A stretch of 64,000 nucleotides of DNA, taken from the NCBI RefSeq assembly GCF_943193215.1, contig NZ_CALPDH010000015.1:83195-147194 (forward strand). Reading direction: 5' to 3'. Both the position numbers and the translations under genes were made by a program. This stretch comes from Acetatifactor aquisgranensis (GTDB taxonomy: Bacteria > Bacillota > Clostridia > Lachnospirales > Lachnospiraceae). Position 1 is the first letter of the stretch. Each line of letters starts with the position of its first letter. Shown here in pieces: positions 51,032 to 59,541 of the stretch. The notes beneath the pieces were generated by a model that saw only the letters and a program-made list of their open reading frames with translations, was not told the origin of the DNA and made no database searches.

Positions 51032-52111
51032 ATGAATCAAATAAAGATAGGTGCATTCATTTCTGATTGCCGTAAGGCAAAAGGATGGACACAGAATCAA
51101 CTGGGGGAAAAATTGGGAATTACAGATAAAGCCGTATCAAAATGGGAAACAGGTAGGTCTATGCCAGACTTATCTTTGTTTATGCCTTTATGCAATCTTT
51201 TGGAGATTACATTAAATGAATTATTAGCAGGAGAACATATTTCAGAAGAAAATCTGAAAGAAAAAACAGAGGAGATACTTTTGGAAGTCATCACAAATTG
51301 GCTAGGGAATGACAAATGGGAATTAAGAGAGGACGGCATTGAAGCTAAGAATGTATTAGAAGTGCGGGATGTTTCAAAAGTTTATAATACAGAAAATACA
51401 TCGACTTTAGCCGTAGATAATGTCAGCTTTCAAATTCCGTATGGGAGTTTTGTAGGTATTATGGGAGCATCTGGTTCTGGAAAAACAACTCTGCTAAATC
51501 TAATTGCAACGATAGATACTCCGACAAATGGAACGATAGAAATTAATGGACAGGATATTGTAGATTTATCTGAAATAGATAAAGCAAAGTTTCGGAGGGA
51601 ACATTTGGGGTTTGTTTTTCAAGAATATAATTTACTTGAAACATTGACAATTTATGAAAATATCGCTTTAGCTTTGACAGTAAAGGAAATCCCAAAGAAT
51701 AAGATTAAACAAATTGTCCTTAATTTATCGGAAAGACTTGATATATCCGCTATATTGAATAAATTTCCTTATGAGGTATCGGGTGGTCAAAGACAACGAT
51801 GTGCCTGTGCAAGGGCAGTTTCAGTAAATCCAGACATAATACTTGCAGATGAGCCAACAGGAGCTTTAGATTCCAATGCTGCCAAACAACTCTTGGATAC
51901 TTTTACTATGCTCCGTAATGATTATGGGGCAACAATTTTAATGGTTACACATGATGTCCTGTCAGCCAGTTACTGCGACCAAATATTGTTTATGAAAGAT
52001 GGAAAGATAAAAACAGTGCTGAATCGGAAGCAAGAAAGCAAGCAAGCTTTTTTCACAAGTATTTTAGAAAAAATGGCATGGATTGCGGGGGATGAAAATA
52101 ATGTACTTTAA
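51032..52111 (+). CDS. XRE-type regulator fused to an ABC transporter ATPase
   Basis: 359 residues from the ATG at 51032 (AGGAGG upstream). Residues 1-65 form an XRE helix-turn-helix (WTQNQLGEKLGITDKAVSKW). After a linker of about 40 residues comes a complete ABC ATPase of the MacB/BceA type: Walker A GIMGASGSGKTTLLNLIATI, Q-loop FVFQEYNLLE, signature EVSGGQRQRCACARAV and Walker B IILADEPTGALDS. The fusion makes one protein with DNA-binding and transport-ATPase parts, which could let the transporter regulate its own expression. The permease gene overlaps its end by about 20 bases. The sequence is AT-rich compared with the chromosome and was probably acquired. Confidence 0.92.
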   Translation: MNQIKIGAFISDCRKAKGWTQNQLGEKLGITDKAVSKWETGRSMPDLSLFMPLCNLLEITLNELLAGEHISEENLKEKTEEILLEVITNWLGNDKWELREDGIEAKNVLEVRDVSKVYNTENTSTLAVDNVSFQIPYGSFVGIMGASGSGKTTLLNLIATIDTPTNGTIEINGQDIVDLSEIDKAKFRREHLGFVFQEYNLLETLTIYENIALALTVKEIPKNKIKQIVLNLSERLDISAILNKFPYEVSGGQRQRCACARAVSVNPDIILADEPTGALDSNAAKQLLDTFTMLRNDYGATILMVTHDVLSASYCDQILFMKDGKIKTVLNRKQESKQAFFTSILEKMAWIAGDENNVL

Positions 52112-53435
52112 ACTATCAATTCGTAATGCAAAGCGTTCTATCGTAAATTATCTTTTATATATTACGACAATGACAATTTTATTATCAATTATGGAAGTAT
52201 CCAACTGTATTGCCATTGTAGGGAAACAAGTTGGTTTCCAAACAATTTCTTTACCGATTTTAATAACTTTACTTTTGGTAATATTGGTCGGATACATTGA
52301 TTCCTTCATGTTGAAACAACGAGCAAAAGAGTTTGCCAACTACTTACTGTTGGGAATGGAAAAAAGAAAATTGTCTTTTATGTTTCTGTGTGAATTTCTA
52401 ATAATAGGGATTGCTTGCTTTATAGCAGGGGTGTTGATTGGATTTGGTATATATGCCGCACTTTGTATCGCAGTGTTGCATAAAGAAAATGAAATGAATA
52501 TATCACTTTTTGGATGGAGTATTTTACAGACATTTTTCTATTTTTGTTTGGTTGAATGTCTTGGCGCATTTCGTAAAAAGCATATTATTGACAAATTGCA
52601 AATAAGGGAATTGATTTGCGAAAAAGACCGTAATCAAAAAATCAGTAACAGTAATACCTATAAGAAATGGGGAATCGTCTTTATTATTGATTTAGTATGC
52701 TTAATAGGACTTTTATGTGCGATAGTTTTTTTGCCCAAATATATTGCTTTTCCAATTTTATCTATTATTGCAATTCCTTTATTGAGTTCTATTTTTATTT
52801 TTTACAAATGGTTATTTGGGTATTTATATGCAATAAGGCAGGAACAGCCCAATTCTCTATATCATAAAAATCGGCTTTATATGATTGGGCAAATAACATC
52901 AAGTTTAAAAACAAGTGCTGTTATTAATATTATTTTGTGTATATGCTTATTGTTTTCAGCGATGTCTTTCTCTTGCGGGGTAATTATGCTTCAACCGAGT
53001 GTTAATTTATTTAATACAGATAGCCAACAATGGATGGGAGTTTTGCAAATAAGCCTTTGTCTTATTTTTATTGTTATATATTTTTCAGTTTTGTCTTTGC
53101 AGCAGATTGTAGAATTAAAACGGGAATCAAAAGGCATTAAGGTATTGTCTTATATTGGGAAAAGCAATAAACAAATAAAGGAATTAGTAAAAAAACAGAT
53201 TGCAGGCAAATTGCTTATGCCGATGTTTATGACACTTTTGGTTTTGCTTTTCAGTATTCCATTGGTAAATCTGAAATTAAATTTGCTATTGCCTATTGTC
53301 ATGCACAATATTCTTTTGAGGGCTGCTTTCTGTTTTGCGATATGTTTCCTGTTTTTTTATGTTTGCTATTTTTTTGTGGTGTATACCATAAGCAAACAAT
53401 ATGTGGGGATTGCTAATTATAGAAAGCCCTGTTGA
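52092..53435 (+). CDS. FtsX/BceB-like ABC transporter permease
   Basis: About 447 residues from the ATG at 52092; an ATG at 52101 is also possible. I count nine or ten membrane helices, including LITLLLVILVGYIDSFM, LIIGIACFIAGVLIGFGIYA, INIILCICLLFSAMSF and a C-terminal FCFAICFLFFYVCYFFVVY. The large extracellular sensor domain found in BceB is missing, so this is a shorter relative. The gene overlaps the end of the XRE-ABC gene, so the two form one transporter, perhaps for a peptide or antimicrobial compound. No substrate can be assigned. Confidence 0.85.
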   Translation: MKIMYFKLSIRNAKRSIVNYLLYITTMTILLSIMEVSNCIAIVGKQVGFQTISLPILITLLLVILVGYIDSFMLKQRAKEFANYLLLGMEKRKLSFMFLCEFLIIGIACFIAGVLIGFGIYAALCIAVLHKENEMNISLFGWSILQTFFYFCLVECLGAFRKKHIIDKLQIRELICEKDRNQKISNSNTYKKWGIVFIIDLVCLIGLLCAIVFLPKYIAFPILSIIAIPLLSSIFIFYKWLFGYLYAIRQEQPNSLYHKNRLYMIGQITSSLKTSAVINIILCICLLFSAMSFSCGVIMLQPSVNLFNTDSQQWMGVLQISLCLIFIVIYFSVLSLQQIVELKRESKGIKVLSYIGKSNKQIKELVKKQIAGKLLMPMFMTLLVLLFSIPLVNLKLNLLLPIVMHNILLRAAFCFAICFLFFYVCYFFVVYTISKQYVGIANYRKPC

Positions 53436-53469
53436 AAAAATACAGTTTTTTATAAAGGAGTTTGAAGAG

Positions 53470-53640
53470 ATGAAAAATAGATGGATTATGTGCCCTTGTT
53501 GTAAAGGTAAAACCCGAATAAAAATAAGAGAAGATACAGAATTATATAAATTTCCGCTTTTTTGTCCAAAATGTAAGCGGGCGCAGATTATCAATGTTCA
53601 GCAGTTAAAAGTAACAGTTATCACAGAGCCAGACGCATAG
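53470..53640 (+). CDS. Cysteine-rich KTR-type small protein
   Basis: 56 residues from the ATG at 53470, which has AAAGGAG nine bases upstream; the longer frame begins inside the permease gene. It has two CxxC-type pairs, MCPCCKGKTRIKIREDTELY and FPLFCPKCKRA, which together likely bind zinc. The KTR motif (GKTRIKIREDT) identifies the Cys_rich_KTR family that is common in Tn916/Tn1549-like elements next to resistance or transport genes. Function is unknown. Confidence 0.8.
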   Translation: MKNRWIMCPCCKGKTRIKIREDTELYKFPLFCPKCKRAQIINVQQLKVTVITEPDA

Positions 53641-54145
53641 ACGCAGAGCCGATGAACTTGTGCAATAAAATCACAGTTTGTTGGCTCTATTTTGTTTCAT
53701 AAGGTTTTAAGGCAAACGCCCACCAAATAAAAAAACGAGGTTCGGTGGGCGGTATTGCTATGCCCGAAAAGACTTAACAGACACTCTCCAGACCTGTTTT
53801 TAAAGTTTGGAGGGTTTTTTAATGTCCTTTTTTCGGGCAGTAATCTATCTGCTCAAGCAACGCAGATTTGACCTATACATAGCACATCGGGGAATGGCAG
53901 GAAGCCAGTTAAAAAAATCCCTGCTTATGCGAGGCTACTTCTCACCATGAAACCAGAAGTAGAATCTGCACTTAACAGAATATGTATCTCCTATAACCGT
54001 AGAGGTCACAGAGCCTTTGCGGTTTTTCTTTTGTCGTTTTTTATCGGAATGTGCCGCAGGGCTGTTCCCGCTGTTGGCTGTCGTTCGCCGCCTTTCTAAT
54101 CTGGATTTTTACATTTTCAAAAATTCGGATTGGAGGAAATAAGGA
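53641..54145 (+). other. Non-coding leader with hairpins before the sigma-like gene
   Basis: Holds three hairpins on the plus strand: GCCCACC with GGTGGGC (about 53726-53757); CTCCAGAC with GTTTGGAG followed by TTTTTT (about 53786-53822); and ACCGTAGAGG with GCCTTTGCGGT followed by TTTTT (about 53997-54032). The last two look like terminators. Such leaders with serial terminators are typical upstream of regulated genes in Tn916-type elements, suggesting an attenuation region. I do not see a clear longer gene in it. Confidence 0.5.
53786..53822 (+). terminator. Rho-independent terminator or attenuator
   Basis: CTCCAGAC, a loop of about 14 bases, GTTTGGAG with G-U pairing, then TTTTTT. It follows the KTR gene. 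Confidence 0.6.
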
Positions 54146-54589
54146 ATGGCATATAACCACGGACGCGAGGACAAGAAATGGCACATCTGGAAAGAAGCCG
54201 AGGAAAAAGTGCTGCGTGAGCATGGCGTTGATGAAGCGGGCATTGAACAAATCCGTATGGAGGACAGGGCGGACTTTAATTCCAACAGGCGGTTTTACCG
54301 ATGGACGAGCGACTTCGGCGAATACCTTGAGGGAGTGGCGGACGCTGAACAGCAGGCAGAGCCGAATAGCGTTGCGGACTTGCTGGACGAGATTGAGGAC
54401 GAGAAACTGTATCAGTCACTTCTTACGGTGGACAAGCATACCCTGCTCATTCTCCTGCTGAAAATGCAGGGATATTCCACAAAGGAGATTGCGGCGGTGG
54501 CAGGGCTTACCGAGAGGGCGGTCTACAAACGCCTTGAACGGCTCCGTAAAAAATTGAAGCCTATTTTTTATCCTTTCGGGGAAATTTAA
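54146..54589 (+). CDS. Sigma-70 region 4-like protein of the mobile element
   Basis: 147 residues. The C-terminal third has a sigma region 4 helix-turn-helix: LLKMQGYSTKEIAAVAGLTE with RAVYKRLERLRKKLK. The N-terminal part (HIWKEAEEKVLREHGVDEAG) is specific to this family from Tn1549-like elements. It is probably a transcription factor for element genes. A second such factor follows after 66 bases. Ribosome binding site GGAGG lies upstream of the ATG. Confidence 0.82.
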   Translation: MAYNHGREDKKWHIWKEAEEKVLREHGVDEAGIEQIRMEDRADFNSNRRFYRWTSDFGEYLEGVADAEQQAEPNSVADLLDEIEDEKLYQSLLTVDKHTLLILLLKMQGYSTKEIAAVAGLTERAVYKRLERLRKKLKPIFYPFGEI

Positions 54590-54655
54590 CCATTTCCACG
54601 GGCTATTGGGTGGGAGGGCAATCCTCCCGCTCAATTTTTTTCGGGAGGAAAGGAA

Positions 54656-55129
54656 ATGGCATACGGGGCAAAGACATACACGCTTCGGGAGGAATCCACG
54701 GAAAGCGGCAAATGGTATTTTATCAGCTTTAAGGACGGGCAGGGGGAACACCACGAACTGGAAGTATCCGAGCAGTTATTCATTGAATTTCGGCAGATGG
54801 AGCGCAGGAACAGAAACCTTCAGCAATGGAACCAGCGGCACAGGGAGTTTAACGGGGTATGGGATGAAACGCTTTACAGACGTGCTTTGCGAGTGCCTAA
54901 GAGCCTTGATGAAAGAATGATTGAGAAAGAACGGAATGAACTGTTTTACAAAGCGGTTGCCCGACTGCCAGAGATACAAAGGCGGCGTTTTCTGCTCTAT
55001 TACGAGTATGATTTTAATTTTTACCAAATCGGCGAGATGGAGCATTGCACCGCTTCCGCTGTCCAGAAATCTGTTTCGGTTGCAAGGGAGAAAGTCAAGG
55101 AAGAAATGAGGAAGTATCTCCAATCTTAA
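54656..55129 (+). CDS. Sigma-70 family-like factor of the mobile element
   Basis: 157 residues. The N-terminus, AYGAKTYTLREESTESGKWY, and the middle FIEFRQMERRNRNLQQWNQR are typical of the element-borne sigma-like proteins. The C-terminal region 4, AVARLPEIQRRRFLLYYEYD with NFYQIGEMEHCTASAVQKSV, has the helix-turn-helix that reads the -35 region. With its neighbour it probably controls transfer or maintenance genes. It is transcribed in the same direction as the ATPase gene that follows. Confidence 0.82.
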   Translation: MAYGAKTYTLREESTESGKWYFISFKDGQGEHHELEVSEQLFIEFRQMERRNRNLQQWNQRHREFNGVWDETLYRRALRVPKSLDERMIEKERNELFYKAVARLPEIQRRRFLLYYEYDFNFYQIGEMEHCTASAVQKSVSVAREKVKEEMRKYLQS

Positions 55130-55238
55130 CGATTACTGCCCGAAAAAGGAATCCACTTTTTATCGGTGTGGGGATGGCGGCATTACATACTCTCACTCTT
55201 TTCCGTGGGAGTAAATCTATTTTAAGGAGGTCACGCCT

Positions 55239-55325
55239 ATGTGTAATAAAACCAAAGACACCGCCCGAAAGGAGGAATCCCATGCAGAAGCTTCAGACAG
55301 TGGGCGCCGACACGCTCCTCTATGA
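55239..55325 (+). CDS. Short ORF overlapping the RepA-like start
   Basis: A 28-codon frame (MCNKTKDTARKEESHAEASD and eight more residues) starts at 55239, after the strong site AAGGAGG with eight bases' spacing. It runs through the start of the ATPase gene and ends at 55325, in another frame. It looks like a leader peptide for translational coupling. Whether the peptide itself matters is unknown. Confidence 0.5.
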   Translation: MCNKTKDTARKEESHAEASDSGRRHAPL

Positions 55326-56253
55326 GCCGCTTGAGAAGCCGTCCTTTGTGGTGGACGGTCTGATACCCACGGGCTTAACCCTGTTCTGCGGCTCACAGAA
55401 AATCGGCAAGAGCTGGCTTATGTTAAAGCTATGCCTCTGCGTGTCGCAGGGAATCCCCTTGTGGGATATGCCGACACAGGAGGGCGACGTGCTTTACCTC
55501 TGTTTGGAGGATACCTTCTGCCGCATCCAAGACAGGCTGTTCCGTTTGACGGACGAAGCGAGTGGGCGGCTCCATTTTGCGGTAGCGAGCGATAAGCTGT
55601 CAGACGGTCTTATCGTGCAGTTGGAGGATTATCTGAAAGAATACCCCGACAGCAGGCTCATTGTCATTGATACCTTGCAGAAAGTACGCACCGCATCCAA
55701 AGACAACGCCTACGCAAGTGACTATGGGGACATCTCCCTTATCAAAGACTTTGCAGACAGGCATTCATTAGCGGTCATCGTCGTACACCACATCCGAAAG
55801 CAGAATGACAGCGACGTGTTCAACAAAGTGTCTGGCACGACGGGATTGATGGGGAGTGCGGACGCAACCTTTGTAGAACAGGAAAGCCGTGCATCCAATG
55901 CCGCAAAGCTGTATGTGACGGGCAGGGACACGCCCTATCAGGAGTTTACGCTCCGTTTCCGTGATTGCAGTTGGGAACTGGTGGAGAGGAAAGAGCAGGA
56001 ACAGCTTGCCAAAGAAGCGATACCAGACGTCCTTTTTCGGATTGTAAATTTCATGCAGGACAAAGGGAAATGGACTGGCACTGCCACAGAGTTATTGGAC
56101 GCTTTGGGGAAAACAGAGACAGCGGCAAATGTCTTGACAAAGTGGATGAATGAGTACCGCCTTGACTTCCTGCTTGAAAACCATATCCGTTATGATTTCA
56201 GCCGCAGGAGCAGCGGGCGGATGATTTCCCTTGCTGTTGCCACCGACATTTAA
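55282..56253 (+). CDS. RepA-like AAA ATPase (replicative helicase type)
   Basis: 323 residues from the ATG at 55282 (GGAGG upstream). The core is of the RepA/DnaB-like AAA_25 type: Walker A LFCGSQKIGKSWLMLKLCLC near residue 40, Walker B SRLIVIDTLQKV near residue 120, and the sensor region AVIVVHHIRKQNDSDVFNKV and TTGLMGSADATFVEQ. The C-terminal winged-helix-like part (about 240-323) may bind DNA. Proteins of this kind open the origin of plasmids and integrative elements, which suits the repeats immediately downstream. It is AT-poor compared with the XRE-ABC unit, consistent with a mosaic element. Confidence 0.85.
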   Translation: MQKLQTVGADTLLYEPLEKPSFVVDGLIPTGLTLFCGSQKIGKSWLMLKLCLCVSQGIPLWDMPTQEGDVLYLCLEDTFCRIQDRLFRLTDEASGRLHFAVASDKLSDGLIVQLEDYLKEYPDSRLIVIDTLQKVRTASKDNAYASDYGDISLIKDFADRHSLAVIVVHHIRKQNDSDVFNKVSGTTGLMGSADATFVEQESRASNAAKLYVTGRDTPYQEFTLRFRDCSWELVERKEQEQLAKEAIPDVLFRIVNFMQDKGKWTGTATELLDALGKTETAANVLTKWMNEYRLDFLLENHIRYDFSRRSSGRMISLAVATDI

Positions 56254-56280
56254 ACCTATGTGACATCGGCGGCTCTGCCC

Positions 56281-56759
56281 TATGCGTGACGGTCATGACG
56301 ATGATGACGGTGATTTTGGGATACCCCCTGCCATCGTCACCGTCATAGCGGATGTATGTAAAATTGGCAGTTATGCCCTGCGGGTGACAGCGGTGACGGT
56401 GATGACGGCAATATTTGGATACCCCCGCCGCTGTCATCCCTGCGGGAGAACACCCCGTAAACGCAAAGTGCAGGCGTGGGCATTACTCGCCTTTTTCGGC
56501 TCGTAAAGCCACCCCTGCTGTCAGAAAAATCTCCCGATTTTTCCGACTGCGTTTACAGGGTGTAACACACTACACTTTGCCCTGCAAAGTCGTGTGCCAG
56601 ACGTTCCCTCTGGACTCCCTTAAAGCAGGGCTTACGCCCTGCCCCATCCTGCGCCTTACGGCTTCGGATGGAAGAATGCCGGCGTGACAGTGACGGTTAT
56701 GACTGGCGATAGGGGGTATCCCAAAATCACCGTCATCATCGTCATGACCGTCACGCATA
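56281..56759. repeat. 49-bp perfect inverted repeat region, likely origin or oriT
   Basis: The 49-base arms at 56281-56329 and 56711-56759 are exact reverse complements and flank about 380 bases. A third, imperfect unit with GACGGTGATGACGG and GGATACCCCC lies near 56395-56427. Within are a 16-bp inverted repeat with one mismatch (56450-56465 and 56548-56563) and a 7-bp stem hairpin ACTTTGC-CCT-GCAAAGT (56574-56590). The region sits between a RepA-like ATPase and a MobV relaxase, where both an origin of replication and an oriT are expected. Confidence 0.75.
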
Positions 56760-56791
56760 CAGATTACCCGCCGAAGAAAGGAAGATTGACT

Positions 56792-57498
56792 ATGCCCTAT
56801 GCAATCCTGCGTTTCCAGAAACGCAAGGCAGGCGGCGTTGCGGCTTGTGAACGCCACAACGAACGGAAGAAAGAAGCCTATAAAAGCAACCCAGACATTG
56901 ACGTGGGACGCTCCAAAGATAACTACCATCTTGTGAAGCCGCCCCGTTACACCTATAAGAAAGAGATAAACCAAATGGTAAAAGAAGCGGGCTGTAAAGT
57001 AAGAAAAGACAGCGTGATGATGGTGGAGACGCTCATCACCGCTTCGCCCGAATTTATGAACAGCTTGCCGCCCGAAGAACAAAAAGCCTATTTCCAGACG
57101 GCTCTTGACTTCATTTCGGAGCGTGTGGGAAAGCAGAATATCCTCTCCGCAGTCGTCCACATGGACGAGAGGACGCCCCATATGCACCTATGCTTTGTGC
57201 CGCTTACGTCCGACAACAAGCTGTCAGCATTCCAGACGTGGAGAAATTCTCTAAGGAAATCGGGAAACAGCAAGTGTATATCGACAGCTTGAAAGAGAGA
57301 ATCGGGCAGGAATCCGAGTATGCGGGGCGTATGCGTGATGAAAAGTACGAGCAGGAATTAAAGGTACAGAAATCTAACCAGAGGATATTTGAGTTGCAGA
57401 AAACCAACGAGCAGATGGGGCGGCTGCTCTCCAAAATCCCGCCAGAAATATTGGAAAAATTGCAGAAAAGCAATCGGAACAGAGCGAAAGAAAGGTAG
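56792..57498 (+). pseudogene. MobV (Mob_Pre) relaxase with an internal deletion
   Basis: Start ATG at 56792 (AAAGGAAG upstream). The N-terminal relaxase half is good: MPYAILRFQKRKAGGVAACE, then HNERKKEAY and the metal-binding block VVHMDERTPHMHLCFVPLT (HxxxH-type histidines). After LTSDNKLSA the frame breaks: the sequence jumps near 57229 to the C-terminal helix that reads IPDVEKFSKEIGKQQVYIDS in another frame, ending at 57498. The linker of some 80-90 residues found in relatives is gone. A deletion with frameshift has thus destroyed the gene. The relaxase nicks oriT at the start of conjugative mobilisation. Confidence 0.85.
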
Positions 57499-57507
57499 GA
57501 ATGTGTA

Positions 57508-58091
57508 ATGAAGAAACAGGATTTTAAGGTATTAAAGACCGCAGATTTATATCCGTTTCCCGATAACCCGTTTCATGTGGTGGAGGATGAAATGCTGTCA
57601 GAGTTATCGGAAAGCATTAAGGAGTTTGGAATTGTAACGCCGATAATTACACGCCCGAAAGAGGACGGGAATGGATATGAAATCATTGCAGGACAGCGGC
57701 GTGTCCGTGCTTCCGAGCTTGCAGGGATAAACACAATCCCCGCTTTTGTCCTGTCCTTAGACCGTGACCGAGCCATCATCACACTTGTAGACAGCAATCT
57801 CCAAAGAGAAAATATTCTGCCGAGCGAGCGGGCATTCGCCTACAAGATGAAATCCGAAGCCATGAAGCGGCAGGGTTTCCGCACAGATTTAACCTCGTCA
57901 CAAGTTGGGACAAAGTTGCGGACGGACGATAAAGTGGCGCAGGGCTTCGGCGTGGGCAGGATGACCGTGCAGAGGTTTATCCGTTTGACGGAACTGATAC
58001 CGCAGATTTTGCAGATGGTGGACGAGGGGAAAATCGCCCTTACTCCTGCGGTGGAGCTGTCCTTTTTGAAGAAAGGCGAGCAGAAAAATCT
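57508..58091 (+). pseudogene. ParB-like protein, C-terminally truncated
   Basis: The start, KTADLYPFPDNPFHVVEDEM, is the ParB/Srx-like N-terminal domain; GYEIIAGQRRVRASELAGI is the nuclease-fold GERR-like motif, and VGRMTVQRFIRLTELIPQIL the helix-turn-helix. After SFLKKGEQKNL near 58091 the frame enters unrelated sequence that is antisense to the next gene, up to a stop at 58383. Relatives continue with a short C-terminal region, so the last part has been lost at the junction. ParB proteins segregate plasmids and integrative elements. The break marks the right end of the element. Confidence 0.8.
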
Positions 58092-58409
58092 AGCGCTCCG
58101 CGTAATTTGGCATGCAGTCTCCAGACATTCTCTCGCCCTCGCCACATCATGCTCATGCAGCGCCAGCATATACGCGACCAGCGCAAGGTCCGGTTTCGGG
58201 TATTTTCTTGCGAGGTACATCTGGGCTTTTGGGATTGTATACTCCAAAATCTGCTTATTTTGGTACCAGAGGCCGACCAGCAGAATTCTTCCTTCTCTTA
58301 CCAAAGGATGGGCGCCTTTGCTGTCTTTAATCAGTTTTTCAAAAGGTTCATCCTTGGGGAAAATATGCTCAAAACTGTCATGATCTCCCAAAAATAAGCA
58401 TATTAACAT
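58092..58409 (-). pseudogene. Fragment of an unidentified immunity-cluster gene
   Basis: About 105 codons with GDHDSFEHIFPKDEPFEKLI, then LLVGLWYQNKQILEYTIPKA and YMLALHEHDVARARECLET. It looks like a natural acidic-basic helical protein but I do not know the family. It may start at the ATG at 58409 (weak site). It is cut at the junction with the ParB fragment near 58092. Strand and place fit the array of immunity-like genes to its right. Confidence 0.45.
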
Positions 58410-58431
58410 ACCTCTTTCCGTAAAAATTCAG

Positions 58432-58490
58432 AGTCAAATGCGTTATTACAACATCTGCATTGGGCAGAATAAACCATTAAGCGTTCCGCC
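58432..58490. repeat. 59-bp repeat shared with the end of the immunity cluster (copy 1)
   Basis: Matches 63737-63795 at 55 of 59 positions. On the minus strand it encodes LMVYSAQCRCCNN(A/T)FD in both genes. It is a candidate site for recombination among immunity genes. Confidence 0.75.
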
Positions 58491-58891
58491 ATCTGATTGA
58501 TAAAATCCATACGTTCTTCTACTGTTTCCCCGCAATACGGACATGTCCTGCAGTTTTCTTTCTTTTTTCTCTCATGGTGATTGCAGACAGACTCACTTCT
58601 AAAATCTGTATATGTAAATCCTCTCTGGTACATATGAAACGCCTTTCGGAACAGATATTTTTCAAAGCTTTCTGTAACATAGACGCCTCCCCAGTCTGTG
58701 ACCATTGGATTATCCTCTGTATTGGATAATTTCATATAAAAGCAGGCATCCGCCCAATGATCAGAAAACTGAAAAAGACCTTTTTCTAAATCCTCGCATT
58801 TGCCAGGCAGCAATTCTAAAACCGTACCAATATCCACCTCACCATCCCCTTCATCCTCCAGCAAACCGCCGTCATTCTGCCCCATTCTTCT

Positions 58892-58993
58892 TATACTGCA
58901 TAACGCTGAATACTGCCTAATGTAATCATGCGATTGAACCAGTCAGCGTTATGCAGTCTGGTTTCACGGCAAGTGAAATCGTTATGCAGTATA
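58892..58993 (+). mobile_element. MITE copy B (98 bp plus TA duplication)
   Basis: 102 bases with both TAs. The terminal repeats TATACTGCATAACG are perfect here. It is inverted relative to copy A at 20640-20741 and about 95 percent identical. The insertion duplicated a TA in the SMI1-type gene. No encoded protein. Confidence 0.85.
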
Positions 58994-59315
58994 AATAATA
59001 GAGATAGGCAGTTGGTACCGTATAGTGGCATTCTGCAAAAATATCCTGTAACTGCCGAATCTGTTCTTCTGTTGCAGGTACGCAGCGTGTTACCCATTCC
59101 GGATCAAAACCGGATATGCTGCTGCATAACCGCTCCATCATGGTATCCAGCGTTCCTTCCTGAAATTCTGCCATTTCAAATCCCATCACAAAATCGTTTT
59201 CATCGATTCGCTGCTTTATCGTTCCAATCGGCAAAGAATGATCGAATTTTCTGATAATCCTTATATACTTTGCTATGGAATGGTCTTTTTTAATTTTTAT
59301 CTGAATGAAATCCAT

Positions 59316-59541
59316 TTCAATATTCCTCCTGATTCGCCAAAATGTTAAAATCGAAAGCTGTTCTCACCGGCAAAAAGGCGTAGGTTATTCTTCATGAGAG
59401 CGGGGTATCCCTTGTGTCGAAATCCGTCACTTCCTCACATGTCCAGTCGGAATTGTCGGAATTTGCTTGGCAGGTCAGGCAGACAGCCACCTCACGATAT
59501 CCTTACTGAACCGTGCGCGCGGCTCTTTTGCATACTGTGAA
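59316..59541. other. Intergenic stretch of the immunity array
   Basis: About 225 bases between the SMI1-type gene and the DUF2262-like gene. No coding frame, promoter or hairpin that I can support. Confidence 0.3.

Larger units (their letters stand above)
58403..59315 (-). pseudogene. SMI1/KNR4-type immunity gene split by a MITE
   Basis: The upstream part (59315 to about 58994) encodes a helical N-terminus and QIRQLQDIFAECHYTVPTAY; the downstream part (about 58891 to 58403) encodes MGQNDGGLLEDEGDGEVDIG and GVYVTESFEKYLFRKAFHMY, with C-terminal CPYCGE and CRCCNN cysteine pairs. Between them lies the 98-bp MITE. Taking out 100 bases joins the halves in frame as YLYYLRRMGQNDGG and gives exactly 271 codons. 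The VPxxYLxYL and NDGG pattern suggests a SMI1/KNR4 fold, common among immunity proteins of polymorphic toxins. The MITE ends the current frame within itself. Confidence 0.75.

Noticed and set aside
53786..54035. Hairpins considered as a known riboswitch
   Set aside because: I could not match them to any riboswitch consensus; they fit terminators better.
56281..56759. Repeats considered as a CRISPR array
   Set aside because: Only three unevenly spaced units, two of them arms of one inverted repeat, next to replication and mobilisation genes.
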